From contig NZ_AUJR01000022.1 of assembly GCF_000424325.1 (NCBI RefSeq), forward strand, positions 19,168 through 83,167: a stretch of 64,000 nt of DNA. The letters are read 5' to 3'. Source of the DNA: [Clostridium] clostridioforme AGR2157. Lineage in GTDB: Bacteria > Bacillota > Clostridia > Lachnospirales > Lachnospiraceae. Made by a program: the position numbers and the translations under genes. This document shows, in pieces, positions 18,237 to 28,194 of this stretch (position 1 is the first letter of the stretch; every line of letters starts with the position of its first letter). The notes under the pieces are model-generated. The model had not been told where the DNA came from, searched no databases, and saw only the letters and a program-made list of their open reading frames with translations.

Positions 18237-18284
18237 AAAAACAAGAGCTGTCCCGGTTCACATTCGTTATCCGGAAGACAGCTC
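18237..18284 (-). terminator. Terminator of spoVG
   Basis: On the minus strand GAGCTGTC(TT)CCGG pairs with CCGGGACAGCTC and is followed by TTGTTTTTT, just after the spoVG stop at 18308. Confidence 0.85.
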
Positions 18285-18307
18285 CCATACATTATTCTGT
18301 GTGTATC

Positions 18308-18595
18308 TTATGCCATTCCATCCTCTGCCGCCTCATTCTCCAGCAAGGTTGTCTCATACTTATTCAGAATCATGGTCTGAATCATATCCCTTGTGTTGGA
18401 GTTAATAGGATGAGCAATATCGCGGTACTCTCCGTCCGCTGCCTTACGGCTTGGCATGGCTATGAATAACCCCTTCTCCCCCTCAATTACCTTGATGTCA
18501 TGAATGACGAATTCGTTGTCCAGAGTGATGGAAACAATTGCTTTCATCTTGCCTTCCTTTTCAACCCGTCTCACTCTCACGTCTGTAACCTGCAT
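18308..18595 (-). CDS. spoVG: Septation and RNA-binding regulator SpoVG
   Basis: 95 aa, [20 protein letters not shown] at the N-terminus and [20 protein letters not shown] in the middle are diagnostic of SpoVG. The family takes part in sporulation septation and binds nucleic acids post-transcriptionally. The 77-bp gap to glgD upstream is GC-rich and can fold. It may be read through from glgD. Confidence 0.97.
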   Translation of the reverse strand: MQVTDVRVRRVEKEGKMKAIVSITLDNEFVIHDIKVIEGEKGLFIAMPSRKAADGEYRDIAHPINSNTRDMIQTMILNKYETTLLENEAAEDGMA

Positions 18596-18672
18596 GTTTT
18601 CTACCCCTTCCGTCTTATCCCGCCGGTCCCCCGCTCTGCGCTCCCCGTGCGTTCCGCGGGGCTGTGTGCGTA

Positions 18673-19794
18673 TTATAATGTATACCTTTCGTTTTTCTCC
18701 ACAACGATTTTGATGTTCTCCGGTGTGCCGATGTGTGTGGTGTTGGCACGGATGGTATCCCTGCTCTCTACGATGCAGTTCTCAATCACTGTGTTGTCAC
18801 CAATATAAACATCATTTAAAATAATAGAATTCTTTATTACACAATTATTGCCCACGTATGCCTTTTTAAAGAGAATGGAGTTTTCAACTGTACCATTCAG
18901 GATACATCCGCTGGTTATCAGGCTGTTTCTGACCAGAGCACCAGGGTTGTACTTGGCAGGAGGAAGATCATCGATCTTAGTGTATACATCAGGATACTGC
19001 TTAAAGAAGTAATCCCTCACCTCAGGTTTGAGGAAATCCATATTTGTCTTATAATAGGAGTCCACGGAAGCAATGTTGCTCCAGTAGCCGTCCAGCTTAT
19101 AAGCATAAATTCTCTTAAGGTTCTTGTAGCGTACCAGAATATCATTGACCAGGTCATACCTGTCTTCTGCCGCGCAGCGCTCCAGCAGTTCAATGAGCTG
19201 CCTTCTGCGGATGACATAAATACCGCAGGAAATGGTGGTTGCGTCAGATGCCATGGGCTTCTCCTCGAAGTCCGTGATACGGCCGTCATCATTCAGCTTC
19301 ACACAGCCGAACCGTGTCACATCAGTGCCCTCTTCCATGTCCTTGCAGACAACGGTGATATCTGCCTTTTTCTCAATGTGATACTCCAGAACCTTATTAT
19401 AATCCAGCTTGTATACGCCGTCGCCTGCCGCTATGACCACATATGGCTCATGGCTGTTCTTCAGGAATGTAAGGTTCTGGTATAATGCGTCCGCTGTTCC
19501 CCTGTACCAGTCGCCGTTCTCCGGTGTGATGGATGGGGTGAATACAAAGAGTCCGCCCTGTTTACGTCCGAAATCCCACCACTTGGAGGAACTTAAGTGC
19601 AGGTTTAAGGACCTGGAATTATACTGTGTAAATACTGCCACGTTCTGGATGTGGGAGTTTGTCATGTTGCTGAGTGCAAAGTCAATGCTGCGGTAGCTTC
19701 CTGCAACCGGCATGGCAGCCACTGCCCTCTTATTAGAAAGTTCCCGCATCCTCTTGCTGTTACCGCCTGCTAATACGATACCGATTGCTCTCAT
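18673..19794 (-). CDS. glgD: Glucose-1-phosphate adenylyltransferase subunit GlgD
   Basis: Second subunit of ADP-glucose pyrophosphorylase for glycogen synthesis. It has the nucleotidyltransferase start [20 protein letters not shown], in which the usual GGxGSRL is altered, and C-terminal left-handed beta-helix repeats ([20 protein letters not shown]). These features mark the regulatory, less catalytic GlgD paralogue of Firmicutes. Its start overlaps the glgC stop by 4 bp, so the two are co-translated. Confidence 0.95.
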   Translation of the reverse strand: MRAIGIVLAGGNSKRMRELSNKRAVAAMPVAGSYRSIDFALSNMTNSHIQNVAVFTQYNSRSLNLHLSSSKWWDFGRKQGGLFVFTPSITPENGDWYRGTADALYQNLTFLKNSHEPYVVIAAGDGVYKLDYNKVLEYHIEKKADITVVCKDMEEGTDVTRFGCVKLNDDGRITDFEEKPMASDATTISCGIYVIRRRQLIELLERCAAEDRYDLVNDILVRYKNLKRIYAYKLDGYWSNIASVDSYYKTNMDFLKPEVRDYFFKQYPDVYTKIDDLPPAKYNPGALVRNSLITSGCILNGTVENSILFKKAYVGNNCVIKNSIILNDVYIGDNTVIENCIVESRDTIRANTTHIGTPENIKIVVEKNERYTL

Positions 19795-21065
19795 TTTACG
19801 CCACCTGCCTTTATAATGTAATTTCCGCCAGCCAGTAATCCGTCAGGATAATCGCTTACGGTTGTCTCGCCTGCTATGGCAGTGTTCTTGCCTATCTTTA
19901 CCCCGTCAGGAATCACAGAATTCTCACCAATGGTCACCAGATCGAACTGGTATACCTTGGGGTCATATGTACTGGGCGCATACTCTCCTGTTCCCAGTTC
20001 CACACCAGAGCCAATCCTTACATTCTCAGCAATGATTGACTTGTTCACAACGGTTCCCGCTCCGATAACGGTTCCCTGCATTATAATGGAATCCTTCACC
20101 ACAGCTCCCTTGGCAATGGTAACGCCTGCTCCGATGACGGAGTTCATTACCTCGCCGTAAATCTCAGTTCCCTCACCGATAATGCTTCGCTCAATATTTG
20201 CCTCATTGGAAATAAACTGGGGCGGAATCACATCATTCTTGGTGTAAATCTTCCAGTATTCCTCATACAGGTTGAACTCAGGAATGATATCAATGAGTTC
20301 CATGTTGGCCTCCCAGTAAGAGCCCAGCGTACCTACATCCTTCCAGTAACCATTATATTCATATGCGAATATCCTGTCACCTTTTGCGTGGCAGTATGGA
20401 ATGATGTGTTTGCCGAAGTCGCACCCCGGCTCTTCCTTCATCTTAATCAGAGCTTCCTTTAACACAGGCCAGCTGAATATGTAGATACCCATGGATGCTA
20501 AGTTGCTTCTGGGAACAGGAGGTTTCTCCTCGAATTCCGTGATGCGGTTAGACTCGTCCGTAATCAGGATGCCAAAACGGCTGGCCTCCTCGATGGGTAC
20601 TGGCATGGCAGCAATGGTGATATCTGCATTATTGGCTTTGTGATAATCCAGCATTACCTCGTAATCCATCTTGTAAATGTGGTCACCGGATAAAATCAGA
20701 ACATATTCCGGGTTATATGATTCCATATACTCCAGATTCTGGTAAATGGCATTGGCAGTTCCTGTGTACCAATCGCTGCCCTTGCTGCGCTCATATGGAG
20801 GTAAAATGGTTACACCACCAACGTTCCGGTCTAAATCCCACGGTACTCCAATTCCAATATGAGAATTTAAACGTAATGGCTGATACTGTGTCAATACTCC
20901 GACTGTGTCAACGCCGGAATTGATACAGTTGCTCAGCGGAAAATCAATGATTCGGTACTTCCCCCCAAAAGATACGGCCGGCTTGGCTACTTTTTGTGTT
21001 AGCACGCCAAGGCGGCTTCCCTGTCCGCCTGCTAATAGCATAGCTATCATTTCTTTTTTAATCAC
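19791..21065 (-). CDS. glgC: Glucose-1-phosphate adenylyltransferase catalytic subunit GlgC
   Basis: Makes ADP-glucose from glucose-1-phosphate and ATP, the first committed step of glycogen synthesis. [20 protein letters not shown] is the intact catalytic P-loop-like motif; [29 protein letters not shown] and C-terminal hexapeptide repeats follow. Length 424 aa is normal. The start is GTG with AGAGGTG 5 bp ahead. A TATAAT on the minus strand (21103-21108) with a poor -35 is the likely promoter. glgB and glgA are not adjacent. Confidence 0.96.
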   Translation of the reverse strand: MIKKEMIAMLLAGGQGSRLGVLTQKVAKPAVSFGGKYRIIDFPLSNCINSGVDTVGVLTQYQPLRLNSHIGIGVPWDLDRNVGGVTILPPYERSKGSDWYTGTANAIYQNLEYMESYNPEYVLILSGDHIYKMDYEVMLDYHKANNADITIAAMPVPIEEASRFGILITDESNRITEFEEKPPVPRSNLASMGIYIFSWPVLKEALIKMKEEPGCDFGKHIIPYCHAKGDRIFAYEYNGYWKDVGTLGSYWEANMELIDIIPEFNLYEEYWKIYTKNDVIPPQFISNEANIERSIIGEGTEIYGEVMNSVIGAGVTIAKGAVVKDSIIMQGTVIGAGTVVNKSIIAENVRIGSGVELGTGEYAPSTYDPKVYQFDLVTIGENSVIPDGVKIGKNTAIAGETTVSDYPDGLLAGGNYIIKAGGVK

Positions 21066-21376
21066 GTTATCACCTCTTGCTGTTAAATTTTTTGTAATTT
21101 TAATTATACCACAAACTTCGTAAATAGTACATAAATATTTAAATTTATTTCATCGTTTTTGTGCATTTTTCCGACATTTTTTCCGTTTTTAACCATTTGA
21201 TAATCTGTACCCGATGCATTCCAATTTCTGGAACGCCCAGTCCCGCGGACATATGACATAATCCGCTACAGTTAAGTAACGTCCCTTATGCGAACTTTTC
21301 CCCATTCATACATCATGATAATGTAATCATATTGAAAATACAGGCTGCGTACCTGGACCCAGGGGAAAGTTAAGCC
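21066..21376. other. Intergenic region between divergent glgC and asnS
   Basis: AT-rich near glgC, holding its probable -10 at 21103-21108. I see no gene, riboswitch or T-box in the rest, although asnS in some Firmicutes has a T-box. Confidence 0.6.
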
Positions 21377-21405
21377 TTGAAACATGGCGTGAAATATCAT
21401 ATAAT
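21377..21405 (+). promoter_or_regulatory. Promoter of asnS
   Basis: TTGAAA (21377-21382), exactly 17 bp, then TATAAT (21400-21405), 82 bp before the asnS start. Confidence 0.75.
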
Positions 21406-21486
21406 CACGTATATGTAGTTACCGTCCATTTCCAGGGGAATTGGGGATACTGAATATATAGATAAGAGAAAAGGAGAATATCAGTC

Positions 21487-22878
21487 ATGGATCTGATTAC
21501 CGTAAGAGAACTTTACAAACATCCGGAGGAACATCTTGGCAAGGAGATAAATGTCGGAGGGTGGGTTCGCAGCCTGCGTGATTCCAAAGCATTTGGCTTC
21601 ATTGTTGTCAGTGACGGAAGTTTTTTTGAAACATTGCAGATTGTCTATCACGATACCCTTCCCAACTTTGCGGAAGTGTCTAAATTAAATGTGGGAACAG
21701 CCATTCTTGTCAGGGGAACCCTGGTGGCCACGCCCCAGGCCAAGCAGCCATTTGAGATTCAGGCCGCCGAGGTCACTGTGGAGGGAACCTCCTCACCGGA
21801 TTATCCTCTTCAGAAGAAGCGCCACTCCCTGGAATACCTGCGCACCATCTCCCACCTGCGTGCCAGAACCAATACCTTCCAGGCTGTATTCCGCGTGCGC
21901 TCCTTAATTGCATACGCCATTCACCAGTATTTCCAGGAAAGGGATTTTGTCTATGTTCACACGCCCCTGATTACCGGCAGTGACTGTGAGGGAGCCGGGG
22001 AAATGTTCCAGGTAACCACCATGGACTTAAACAATATCCCAAAGACAGAGGACGGCAAGGTGGATTTCAGCCAGGACTTCTTCGGCAAGGCCACCAATCT
22101 GACCGTAAGCGGACAGCTGAACGCTGAGACCTATGCCATGGCTTTCCGCAACGTATATACCTTCGGCCCTACCTTCCGTGCCGAGAATTCCAATACCACC
22201 CGCCATGCGGCTGAGTTCTGGATGATTGAACCGGAGATGGCCTTTGCGGACCTGGATGATAACATGTGCCTTGCAGAGGGCATGCTTAAATATATCATCC
22301 GGTTTGTTCTGGAGCATGCGCCGGAGGAGATGAACTTCTTCAACCAGTTTGTGGACAGGGGTCTTCTGGACCGTCTCCACAATGTGTTAAATTCCGAGTT
22401 TGGCCGGGTTACCTACACCGAGGCCGTGAAAATACTGGAAGAACACAACGATGAATTTGAATACAAGGTATCCTGGGGCTGCGATCTGCAGACAGAGCAT
22501 GAGCGCTATCTGACAGAGCAGGTATTTAAGAAGCCTGTATTCGTAACCGATTATCCGAAGGAAATCAAAGCCTTCTATATGAAGATGAATCCTGACAACA
22601 AAACCGTGGCAGCCGTAGACTGCCTGGTTCCCGGTATCGGTGAAATCATCGGCGGCAGCCAGAGGGAGGACGATTACAGCAGGCTGGTAGCCAGAATGGA
22701 CGAACTGGGCCTTAAGAAGGAGGACTACGGCTTCTATCTGGATTTAAGGAAATACGGATCCACACGCCACGCAGGCTTCGGCCTTGGTTTTGAGCGCTGC
22801 GTCATGTACCTGACCGGAATGTCCAACATCCGCGACGTAATCCCATTCCCAAGAACAGTAAACAACTGCGAATTATAA
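21487..22878 (+). CDS. asnS: Asparaginyl-tRNA synthetase
   Basis: Class IIb synthetase that charges tRNA-Asn. The N-terminal OB-fold anticodon domain runs to about residue 110 ([20 protein letters not shown]). Motif 2 is [20 protein letters not shown] and motif 3 is [15 protein letters not shown] near the end. Residues [11 protein letters not shown] distinguish AsnRS from AspRS. Length 463 aa is normal. It has a good promoter and an AAAGGAG site. The gene is followed by structured tandem repeats at 22883-23025. Confidence 0.98.
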   Translation: MDLITVRELYKHPEEHLGKEINVGGWVRSLRDSKAFGFIVVSDGSFFETLQIVYHDTLPNFAEVSKLNVGTAILVRGTLVATPQAKQPFEIQAAEVTVEGTSSPDYPLQKKRHSLEYLRTISHLRARTNTFQAVFRVRSLIAYAIHQYFQERDFVYVHTPLITGSDCEGAGEMFQVTTMDLNNIPKTEDGKVDFSQDFFGKATNLTVSGQLNAETYAMAFRNVYTFGPTFRAENSNTTRHAAEFWMIEPEMAFADLDDNMCLAEGMLKYIIRFVLEHAPEEMNFFNQFVDRGLLDRLHNVLNSEFGRVTYTEAVKILEEHNDEFEYKVSWGCDLQTEHERYLTEQVFKKPVFVTDYPKEIKAFYMKMNPDNKTVAAVDCLVPGIGEIIGGSQREDDYSRLVARMDELGLKKEDYGFYLDLRKYGSTRHAGFGLGFERCVMYLTGMSNIRDVIPFPRTVNNCEL

Positions 22879-22882
22879 AGAA

Positions 22883-23025
22883 TCTCTGCCCGCCCCGTAG
22901 AAGCGGGCAGAGATTCGCTACCCGGACGTAGCAGCGCGGAGTTCGGGGAACCCGTCTCTGCCCGCCCCGTAGAAGCGGGCAGAGATTCGCTACCCGGACG
23001 TAGCAGCGCGGAGTTCGGGGAACCC
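22883..23025. repeat. Two identical 71-bp structured direct repeats, 72-bp period
   Basis: Copies at 22883-22953 and 22955-23025 are identical over 71 bp. Each starts with an 11-bp hairpin (TCTCTGCCCGC with GCGGGCAGAGA), followed by GCTAC/GTAGC and GTTC/GAAC hairpins. The first hairpin could end asnS transcription on either copy, though no T-run follows. Resembles an intergenic palindromic element. Confidence 0.9.
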
Positions 23026-23046
23026 AACATTTGACAGGAGGCAGAC

Positions 23047-24117
23047 ATGAAATTCATCCACACCGGGGATATCCACTGGGGTATGTGTCCCGATGCAAAC
23101 AAGCCCTGGGGCAAGGAACGCGCCCAGGCCATCAAAGATACCTTCCGGATAATAATAGAAAAGACAAAAGAGATGGATGTGGACTGCTTATTCATCAGCG
23201 GAGACCTGTTTCACAGGCAGCCGCTGATGAAAGACCTTAAGGAGGTCAATTATCTCTTCTCCACCATTCCTGCTGTAAAGGTCATCCTGATAGCAGGCAA
23301 CCATGACCGCATCAGGGAGAACTCTGCCCTGTTAAGCTTTACCTGGAGTCCCAACGTGACCTTCATTATGGATGAAGCTCTGACCTCTGTCTACTTTGAG
23401 GACATCAATACGGAAGTTCATGGATTCAGCTATCACACGGCTGAAATCAAGACGCCCCTGCTGGAGGATATACAGGTTCCTTTAAACAGCCGCATTCAAA
23501 TTCTCATGGCCCACGGCGGCGACGCCGCCCACCTGCCGATTAATTTCAACAGCCTGGAGCTTTCCCCATTTTCCTACATCGCCCTGGGACATATCCACAA
23601 ACCTCATGTCCTGGCGGACGGAAAGATTGCTTACTGCGGCTCCCCCGAACCCCTGGACCTGACTGAGACCGGTTCCCATGGCTTCTATGCGGGAGAGATT
23701 CATCCTGTCACCAGAAAACTGATAAACCTTCAGTTTATTCCTTCCGCCAGCCTCCAGTACATACCACTGGCCGTGAATGTGTCCAGGGACACCACCAACG
23801 GAGAACTGTGTGACCGCATATCAAATGAGATTGAAAACCGGGGTTCCAAACATATTTACCGGTTCCGCATCAGGGGCATGAGGGACCCTGACATTGAATT
23901 TGACCTGGAGCAGCTCACGGCCAGATACAGGATTGCCGAAATCATTGATGATTCTGAGCCTCAGTATGATTTTTCAGCACTGTTTGCCGAGCATTCCAGC
24001 GATATGATTGGATTCTATATCCAGGCCCTTCAAAAAGAAGAGATGAGCCCGGTGGAGAAGAAAGCCCTGTATTACGGGGTAAATGCCCTTCTTCATACCA
24101 CCGATGAAAGGAGCTGA
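23047..24117 (+). CDS. YhaO/SbcD-like metallophosphoesterase nuclease
   Basis: Calcineurin-like DNA repair exonuclease subunit, 356 aa. The five metal motifs are visible: HTGDIHWG, FISGDLFHRQP, AGNHDRI, MAHGGD and LGHIHKP. It lacks the longer C-terminal parts of SbcD and resembles Bacillus YhaO. The AGGAGG site precedes the start by 6 bp. It runs into the YhaN-like ATPase with a 4-bp gap, so the pair should form an SbcCD-like complex acting on DNA ends. Confidence 0.9.
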   Translation: MKFIHTGDIHWGMCPDANKPWGKERAQAIKDTFRIIIEKTKEMDVDCLFISGDLFHRQPLMKDLKEVNYLFSTIPAVKVILIAGNHDRIRENSALLSFTWSPNVTFIMDEALTSVYFEDINTEVHGFSYHTAEIKTPLLEDIQVPLNSRIQILMAHGGDAAHLPINFNSLELSPFSYIALGHIHKPHVLADGKIAYCGSPEPLDLTETGSHGFYAGEIHPVTRKLINLQFIPSASLQYIPLAVNVSRDTTNGELCDRISNEIENRGSKHIYRFRIRGMRDPDIEFDLEQLTARYRIAEIIDDSEPQYDFSALFAEHSSDMIGFYIQALQKEEMSPVEKKALYYGVNALLHTTDERS

Positions 24118-24121
24118 ACCC

Positions 24122-25987
24122 ATGAAGATATTAAGTCTGCACATCGAGGGATTCGGTAAATTCCACGACCTGGATATCTCCTTTAAGGACGGGCTGAATG
24201 TAGTGTACGGCAAAAACGAGGCCGGCAAATCCACCCTTCACACCTTTATCAGGGGAATGCTCTTTGGTATTGAGAAACAGAGGGGCCGGGCAGCCAGGAA
24301 TGACATCTACAGCAAATACGAGCCCTGGAAGGGAAGCGGCACCTACGAGGGATGGATGCGGCTGGAGAGCGAAGGCCAGATATACCGTATCCAGAGAAGG
24401 TTTCAGAAGCAGAACAAGGATCTGACCATTGTCAATGAAACTCAGGGCAGAGAGGTTGAACCCACCAGAGCCCTCCTGGACCAGCTGCGCTGCGGCCTGT
24501 CAGAAACAGCCTACGACAACACCATCAGCATCGGCCAGTTAAAATGCGCCACGGACGGAGGCATGGTGGCTGAGCTGCGCAATTACATCGCCAACCTCAA
24601 TACCTCCGGCAGCATTGCCCTGAATATAACCAAGGCCACTGCATACTTAAAAAGCCAGAGGCGGGAGCTGGAGAATCAGATGGTTCCTGAGGCTGCACGC
24701 AGTTATACCGCCCTTTTGGGGGATATACGCAAGACGGAGCAGGAAATATCCGCGCCCCAGTATGCCAACCAGTTAATTGAGTACCGCAACAAGAAGAATG
24801 AAATCAAGAAACAGCTGGACAGCTGTCAAAAGGAAAAGGAAGGTCTGCTTGAAAAGTCCGCCAAAGGACGGCAGATTCTTTTAAACAGCCAGTTTACAGA
24901 TCAGGAATCCGTGCAGAAATACATGGAGGACACCAGGAAGCTTTACGGTGAATACCAGAACACCCTGGCTGCATGCAGTAAGAAATCCAGGACTGTCTGC
25001 GCCGTATTCATGTTCCTAATCACCCTGGCCTTCGCAGGAGCCGCCGGGCTGTGCCTGGCGGCGCCGGACCTGGTGCGCTCCCTTGTGCTTCTTCCATTTC
25101 CCCTTACGGCCGCAGCAGGGATATCAGGCGCCATTGCCCTGGCTGCCTGTATAACCGGCATCCTTAAGCTGGGCAAGAACCGCCGGTTCCGAAAGGAGCT
25201 GGACACCAGCACCCGCCTTCTCCAGGAAATATTCGCCCGTCACCTGGGTGACTCCAGCATTTCCCAGGATGCCATGAACGCATTGGAGGGGAGGATGGCG
25301 GAGTTTCTCCGGCTCAGCAAGGCCGTGGAACAGTCTGAACAGACCCTGGTGCAGTTATCAGAGGAGATTGGAAAGCTCCAGTCCAGCGAGGACCAGTTTT
25401 CCGAGGAGATAGAGCAGCAGCAGCGTATCCAGTGGGAGCTGGAACAGAAGCTGGAACATCTGGCTGACTGCAAGACCAGGGCCGAAGCCCTGAAACATGT
25501 GCTGACGGAAAACGAGCGCATTCAGGAGGAACTGGACGCCATCGACCTGGCCCAGGACACCATGACCACCCTGTCCACCTCTATCCGCGACTCCTTCGGA
25601 TTATACCTGAACAGGGAGGCTTCTGACCTCATATCCGGTATCACCGGTGGAATTTACACCAGCATGAGCATTGACGAGAACCTGGATGTATACATGAACA
25701 CGCCTTCCAAGCTGGTTCCCATAGAGCAGGTCAGCAGCGGCACCATGGATCAGATTTATCTGGCCCTGCGCCTGGCTGCCGCCAAGCTGGTCCAGAACGG
25801 CAAAAGGGATACCATGCCCCTGATTTTTGACGACAGCTTTGTGCTGTATGATGATGAGCGCCTGAAGACAGCGTTAAAATGGCTTGTGAAGGCATATGAT
25901 AATCAGATTATTGTGTTTACCTGCCATCAGAGGGAGGCGCAGCTGCTGACGGCGAATCAGGTGAAGTATCATTTAGTCCGGATATAG
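24122..25987 (+). CDS. YhaN/SbcC-like ATPase with coiled coil and membrane segment
   Basis: SMC/Rad50-like ATPase partner of the preceding nuclease, 621 aa. It starts MKILSLHIEGFGKFHDLDIS, with Walker A GKNEAGKSTLHTF near residue 38. The ABC signature QVSSGTMDQIYLALRL and Walker B PLIFDDSFVLYDDERL are near the C-terminus. Two coiled-coil arms flank a hydrophobic pair around residues 295-350, as in YhaN, which is membrane associated. AAGGAG lies within the end of the previous gene. A start further upstream at 24083 has no support. Confidence 0.9.
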   Translation: MKILSLHIEGFGKFHDLDISFKDGLNVVYGKNEAGKSTLHTFIRGMLFGIEKQRGRAARNDIYSKYEPWKGSGTYEGWMRLESEGQIYRIQRRFQKQNKDLTIVNETQGREVEPTRALLDQLRCGLSETAYDNTISIGQLKCATDGGMVAELRNYIANLNTSGSIALNITKATAYLKSQRRELENQMVPEAARSYTALLGDIRKTEQEISAPQYANQLIEYRNKKNEIKKQLDSCQKEKEGLLEKSAKGRQILLNSQFTDQESVQKYMEDTRKLYGEYQNTLAACSKKSRTVCAVFMFLITLAFAGAAGLCLAAPDLVRSLVLLPFPLTAAAGISGAIALAACITGILKLGKNRRFRKELDTSTRLLQEIFARHLGDSSISQDAMNALEGRMAEFLRLSKAVEQSEQTLVQLSEEIGKLQSSEDQFSEEIEQQQRIQWELEQKLEHLADCKTRAEALKHVLTENERIQEELDAIDLAQDTMTTLSTSIRDSFGLYLNREASDLISGITGGIYTSMSIDENLDVYMNTPSKLVPIEQVSSGTMDQIYLALRLAAAKLVQNGKRDTMPLIFDDSFVLYDDERLKTALKWLVKAYDNQIIVFTCHQREAQLLTANQVKYHLVRI

Positions 25988-25993
25988 AGCAGA

Positions 25994-26025
25994 AAAACGG
26001 GCAGCCTTTGCCGGCTGCCCGTTTT
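25994..26025. terminator. Bidirectional terminator after the YhaO/YhaN genes
   Basis: A perfect 13-bp stem AAAACGGGCAGCC/GGCTGCCCGTTTT with a 6-base loop lies between the convergent yhaN-like and dctQ genes, with A and T tracts on both sides. Confidence 0.9.
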
Positions 26026-26034
26026 CCATCCGCC

Positions 26035-26541
26035 TTATTCTGTTTTAGCGGTATTATCCTTTAAGTACTTCCTGCAATCGTATATTTTCCATAAGGCAAA
26101 TATAACCAGCAGTACGCTTCCTATCAGAAAACCCATGTTAATTACCCATAAAGGATATTTAACTACAGCTGTTTTTTCATTTGTAGAAAGCTGCATCAAA
26201 ATGATATTAAGACCCCAGTTAGTCGTCAGGACTTCAAACACCAGCCCAAGGGCATATTGAAGGATTTTTAAACCTCCATAGGCCTTTCTGTTATCAGATA
26301 TTTTCTCCTGAATAAGATCCAGACCGATTAACTCATCGCCTATAAAAGCCAGACTGGAACAAACAAATATAGACCATACAAACAGCATTTTCAGCGTTTC
26401 ATCCGTCCATGGCGCCGGCGCCTTCAGAACATTGCGGGCAAAGACAGCATACGTCTCAATTAAAATCATTATAATCCCCGCATAACCAAATATGCTCTTT
26501 ACCCCTGAATCAAGCTTTGAAACAAAACCCTTCATGTCCAT
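26035..26541 (-). CDS. dctQ: TRAP transporter small permease (DctQ)
   Basis: Small membrane subunit of a TRAP secondary transporter, 168 aa with four helices. The conserved region ARNVLKAPAPWTDETLKMLFVWSIF carries the usual W-E-E-like pattern of DctQ proteins. It is the last gene of the operon, after the broken cyclase gene, whereas DctQ normally sits between DctP and DctM. The ribosome site is AGGAGG. Confidence 0.9.
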   Translation of the reverse strand: MDMKGFVSKLDSGVKSIFGYAGIIMILIETYAVFARNVLKAPAPWTDETLKMLFVWSIFVCSSLAFIGDELIGLDLIQEKISDNRKAYGGLKILQYALGLVFEVLTTNWGLNIILMQLSTNEKTAVVKYPLWVINMGFLIGSVLLVIFALWKIYDCRKYLKDNTAKTE

Positions 26542-26548
26542 TCCTCCT

Positions 26549-27128
26549 TTAGGGTTGTTCTGTCACTGCGAGCACTCTTATCTGGGATCCATCCGCGTTT
26601 TTTGTGTTAAGCGGCAGCGCAATCAACTGACAAGTCGGCTGTCCTACCTCCCATAAATTAGTGAGGTATTCAATCATTAATATTCCTCCCTCTTTCAGAA
26701 CGAAATTATGTACCGGCTGCACGATAGGATCCTCTGGTTTTGCAGTACGGATTTTGCGTATTTCATAATCTTGCGGAAAGTCAAATCCAACCACTTTAGG
26801 ATTATAGTCCCTAATCCACTTTCCTCCGTCAGCGCTGACCCAGCAGGAATTATCCCAAAATTCCACGGACTCCCAAGATACCCTTCGTCCACGGTCAGAA
26901 CGGATTATAATCGTATCATAGTGTTTATCCTTAAAGGGTTCGTTTGCCCTTTCCAGCATCTGGGCGGTAATCGCCTCATTATCACCCACAAATGATAAAT
27001 CCAGAATCAGACAATCCGAAATACACCAATCGCTGATTGGATATGCGTCCAGATTCTTACCGTCTGGGTCATGATGGACAGGTGCGTCAATATGGGTAAA
27101 CCAATGTGGGGTCAGTTATTTTTCTCAT
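26549..27128 (-). pseudogene. Cyclase family protein (kynurenine formamidase-like), N-terminally deleted and frameshifted
   Basis: The reverse strand reads HWFTHIDAPVHHDPDGKNLD, the metal-binding HxGTHxDxPxH-type motif of the cyclase family, and continues in frame to the stop at 26549 (about 186 aa). In frame just before that motif is a TAA. A well-placed start (ATG at 27128, GGGGG site 11 bp upstream) opens in another frame as MRKITDPTLVYPY and stops. The family normally has some 40-60 residues before the motif. The simplest reading is a deletion that joined the first codons to the motif region out of frame. A GTG at 26989 could make only a fragment without the metal site. Confidence 0.65.
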
Positions 27129-27145
27129 ATTCTGTAGTTCCCCCT

Positions 27146-28174
27146 TTAATTCTTCTGGATGATATCAAGAAGCTCTGTACCATTTTCATCTGTGAATACC
27201 TTCCAGGCGCTCACTGCAATCTCTTTAAATGCTTCTTTATCAGGATTTTCCACAATCTCACATCCCTTGTCCAGCAGCACCTGTTTTGCCTCTATTGTCT
27301 TTTCCTCGTTGGCTTTCCTCTGGGCCTCTTTACCTACATTGGCTGCGTCCATGACAACCTGCTTCTGTTGGTCACTTAATTTATCCCATGTTTTTTGGCT
27401 GATTCCCATCATGAACGGGGTATAAACATGGTCTGTCAGTGTTATATACTGCTGGACCTCGTAAAACTTTCTTGATACAATTTCATGAAGCGGATTCTCT
27501 TCCGCACTGACAGTGCCCTGCTGCAATGCCGTATATAACTCAGATGCGTCTATGGTTGTGGGCAGAGCTCCCAAAGCCTTCCATGTCTCTACCTGTACGG
27601 TTGCAGGCAGTGTCCTCATCTTAATACCATTTAAATCCGCCGGTGTCGTGACCGGCCTCACATTATTGCTGAGTTCACGGAAACCGTTCTCCCAGAAAGC
27701 CAATCCCACGATTCCCTTTTCGGCAAACTTCTCAAATATTTTTTCCGAAGCAGCTCCATCTACAGCTGCTCTGGCCTCTTCCAGATTATCAAACAGGAAC
27801 GGAAGCTGGAATACTTCTACCTCCGGAACCAAGCCTGAAAAATAGGCGGTACCAGATACCCCAATATCAATTGTTCCCTGCTGAAGTCCCTGCACCATGG
27901 ATGTGGCATCGCCCAAAGCCGTATCATAATAATCCGTCGCTTTCAGGGGACCGCCGCCAATCTCATTGATATAGTCTACCATAGCCTTTAACCCGGTGCC
28001 GGTGGGCGTGTTCTCCGCCACAGAACCAGCAAATACACTGAGTTCAATTGATGCTTCTGCTGTTTTTGCCTCTGTTCCTCCATTATCAGCGGAAGCTGGT
28101 TGATTTGCTTTGCCGCAGCCACCCATACTTAATACAGCTGATGCCAATAACATATACAGTGCAGTCTTTCTCAT
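27146..28174 (-). CDS. dctP: TRAP transporter solute-binding lipoprotein (DctP)
   Basis: Substrate receptor of the TRAP system, 342 aa. The signal peptide ends in lipobox SMGGC. The family blocks TGTGLKAMVDYINEIGGGPL, GTIDIGVSGTAYFSGLVPEV and the ligand-binding NVRPVTTPADLNGIKMRTLP region, with the conserved Arg, are present. It suggests a carboxylate substrate. It lies between dctM and the broken cyclase gene and is transcribed from the sigma-54 promoter upstream of dctM. Confidence 0.93.
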   Translation of the reverse strand: MRKTALYMLLASAVLSMGGCGKANQPASADNGGTEAKTAEASIELSVFAGSVAENTPTGTGLKAMVDYINEIGGGPLKATDYYDTALGDATSMVQGLQQGTIDIGVSGTAYFSGLVPEVEVFQLPFLFDNLEEARAAVDGAASEKIFEKFAEKGIVGLAFWENGFRELSNNVRPVTTPADLNGIKMRTLPATVQVETWKALGALPTTIDASELYTALQQGTVSAEENPLHEIVSRKFYEVQQYITLTDHVYTPFMMGISQKTWDKLSDQQKQVVMDAANVGKEAQRKANEEKTIEAKQVLLDKGCEIVENPDKEAFKEIAVSAWKVFTDENGTELLDIIQKN

Positions 28175-28194
28175 AATAAAATCCTCCTTATGTT

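Noticed and set aside
22883..23025. Tandem repeat considered as a CRISPR array
   Set aside because: Only two units, with no unique spacer between them (one base), and no cas genes in the window.
22734..23195. Minus-strand ORF with repeated peptide GSPNSALLRPGSESLPASTG
   Set aside because: The repeat is only the translation of the 71-bp intergenic DNA repeat, flanked by antisense of asnS and the yhaO-like gene.
27146..27379. Plus-strand ORFs antisense to dctP
   Set aside because: They overlap a complete solute-binding protein gene with lipobox and family motifs on the minus strand.
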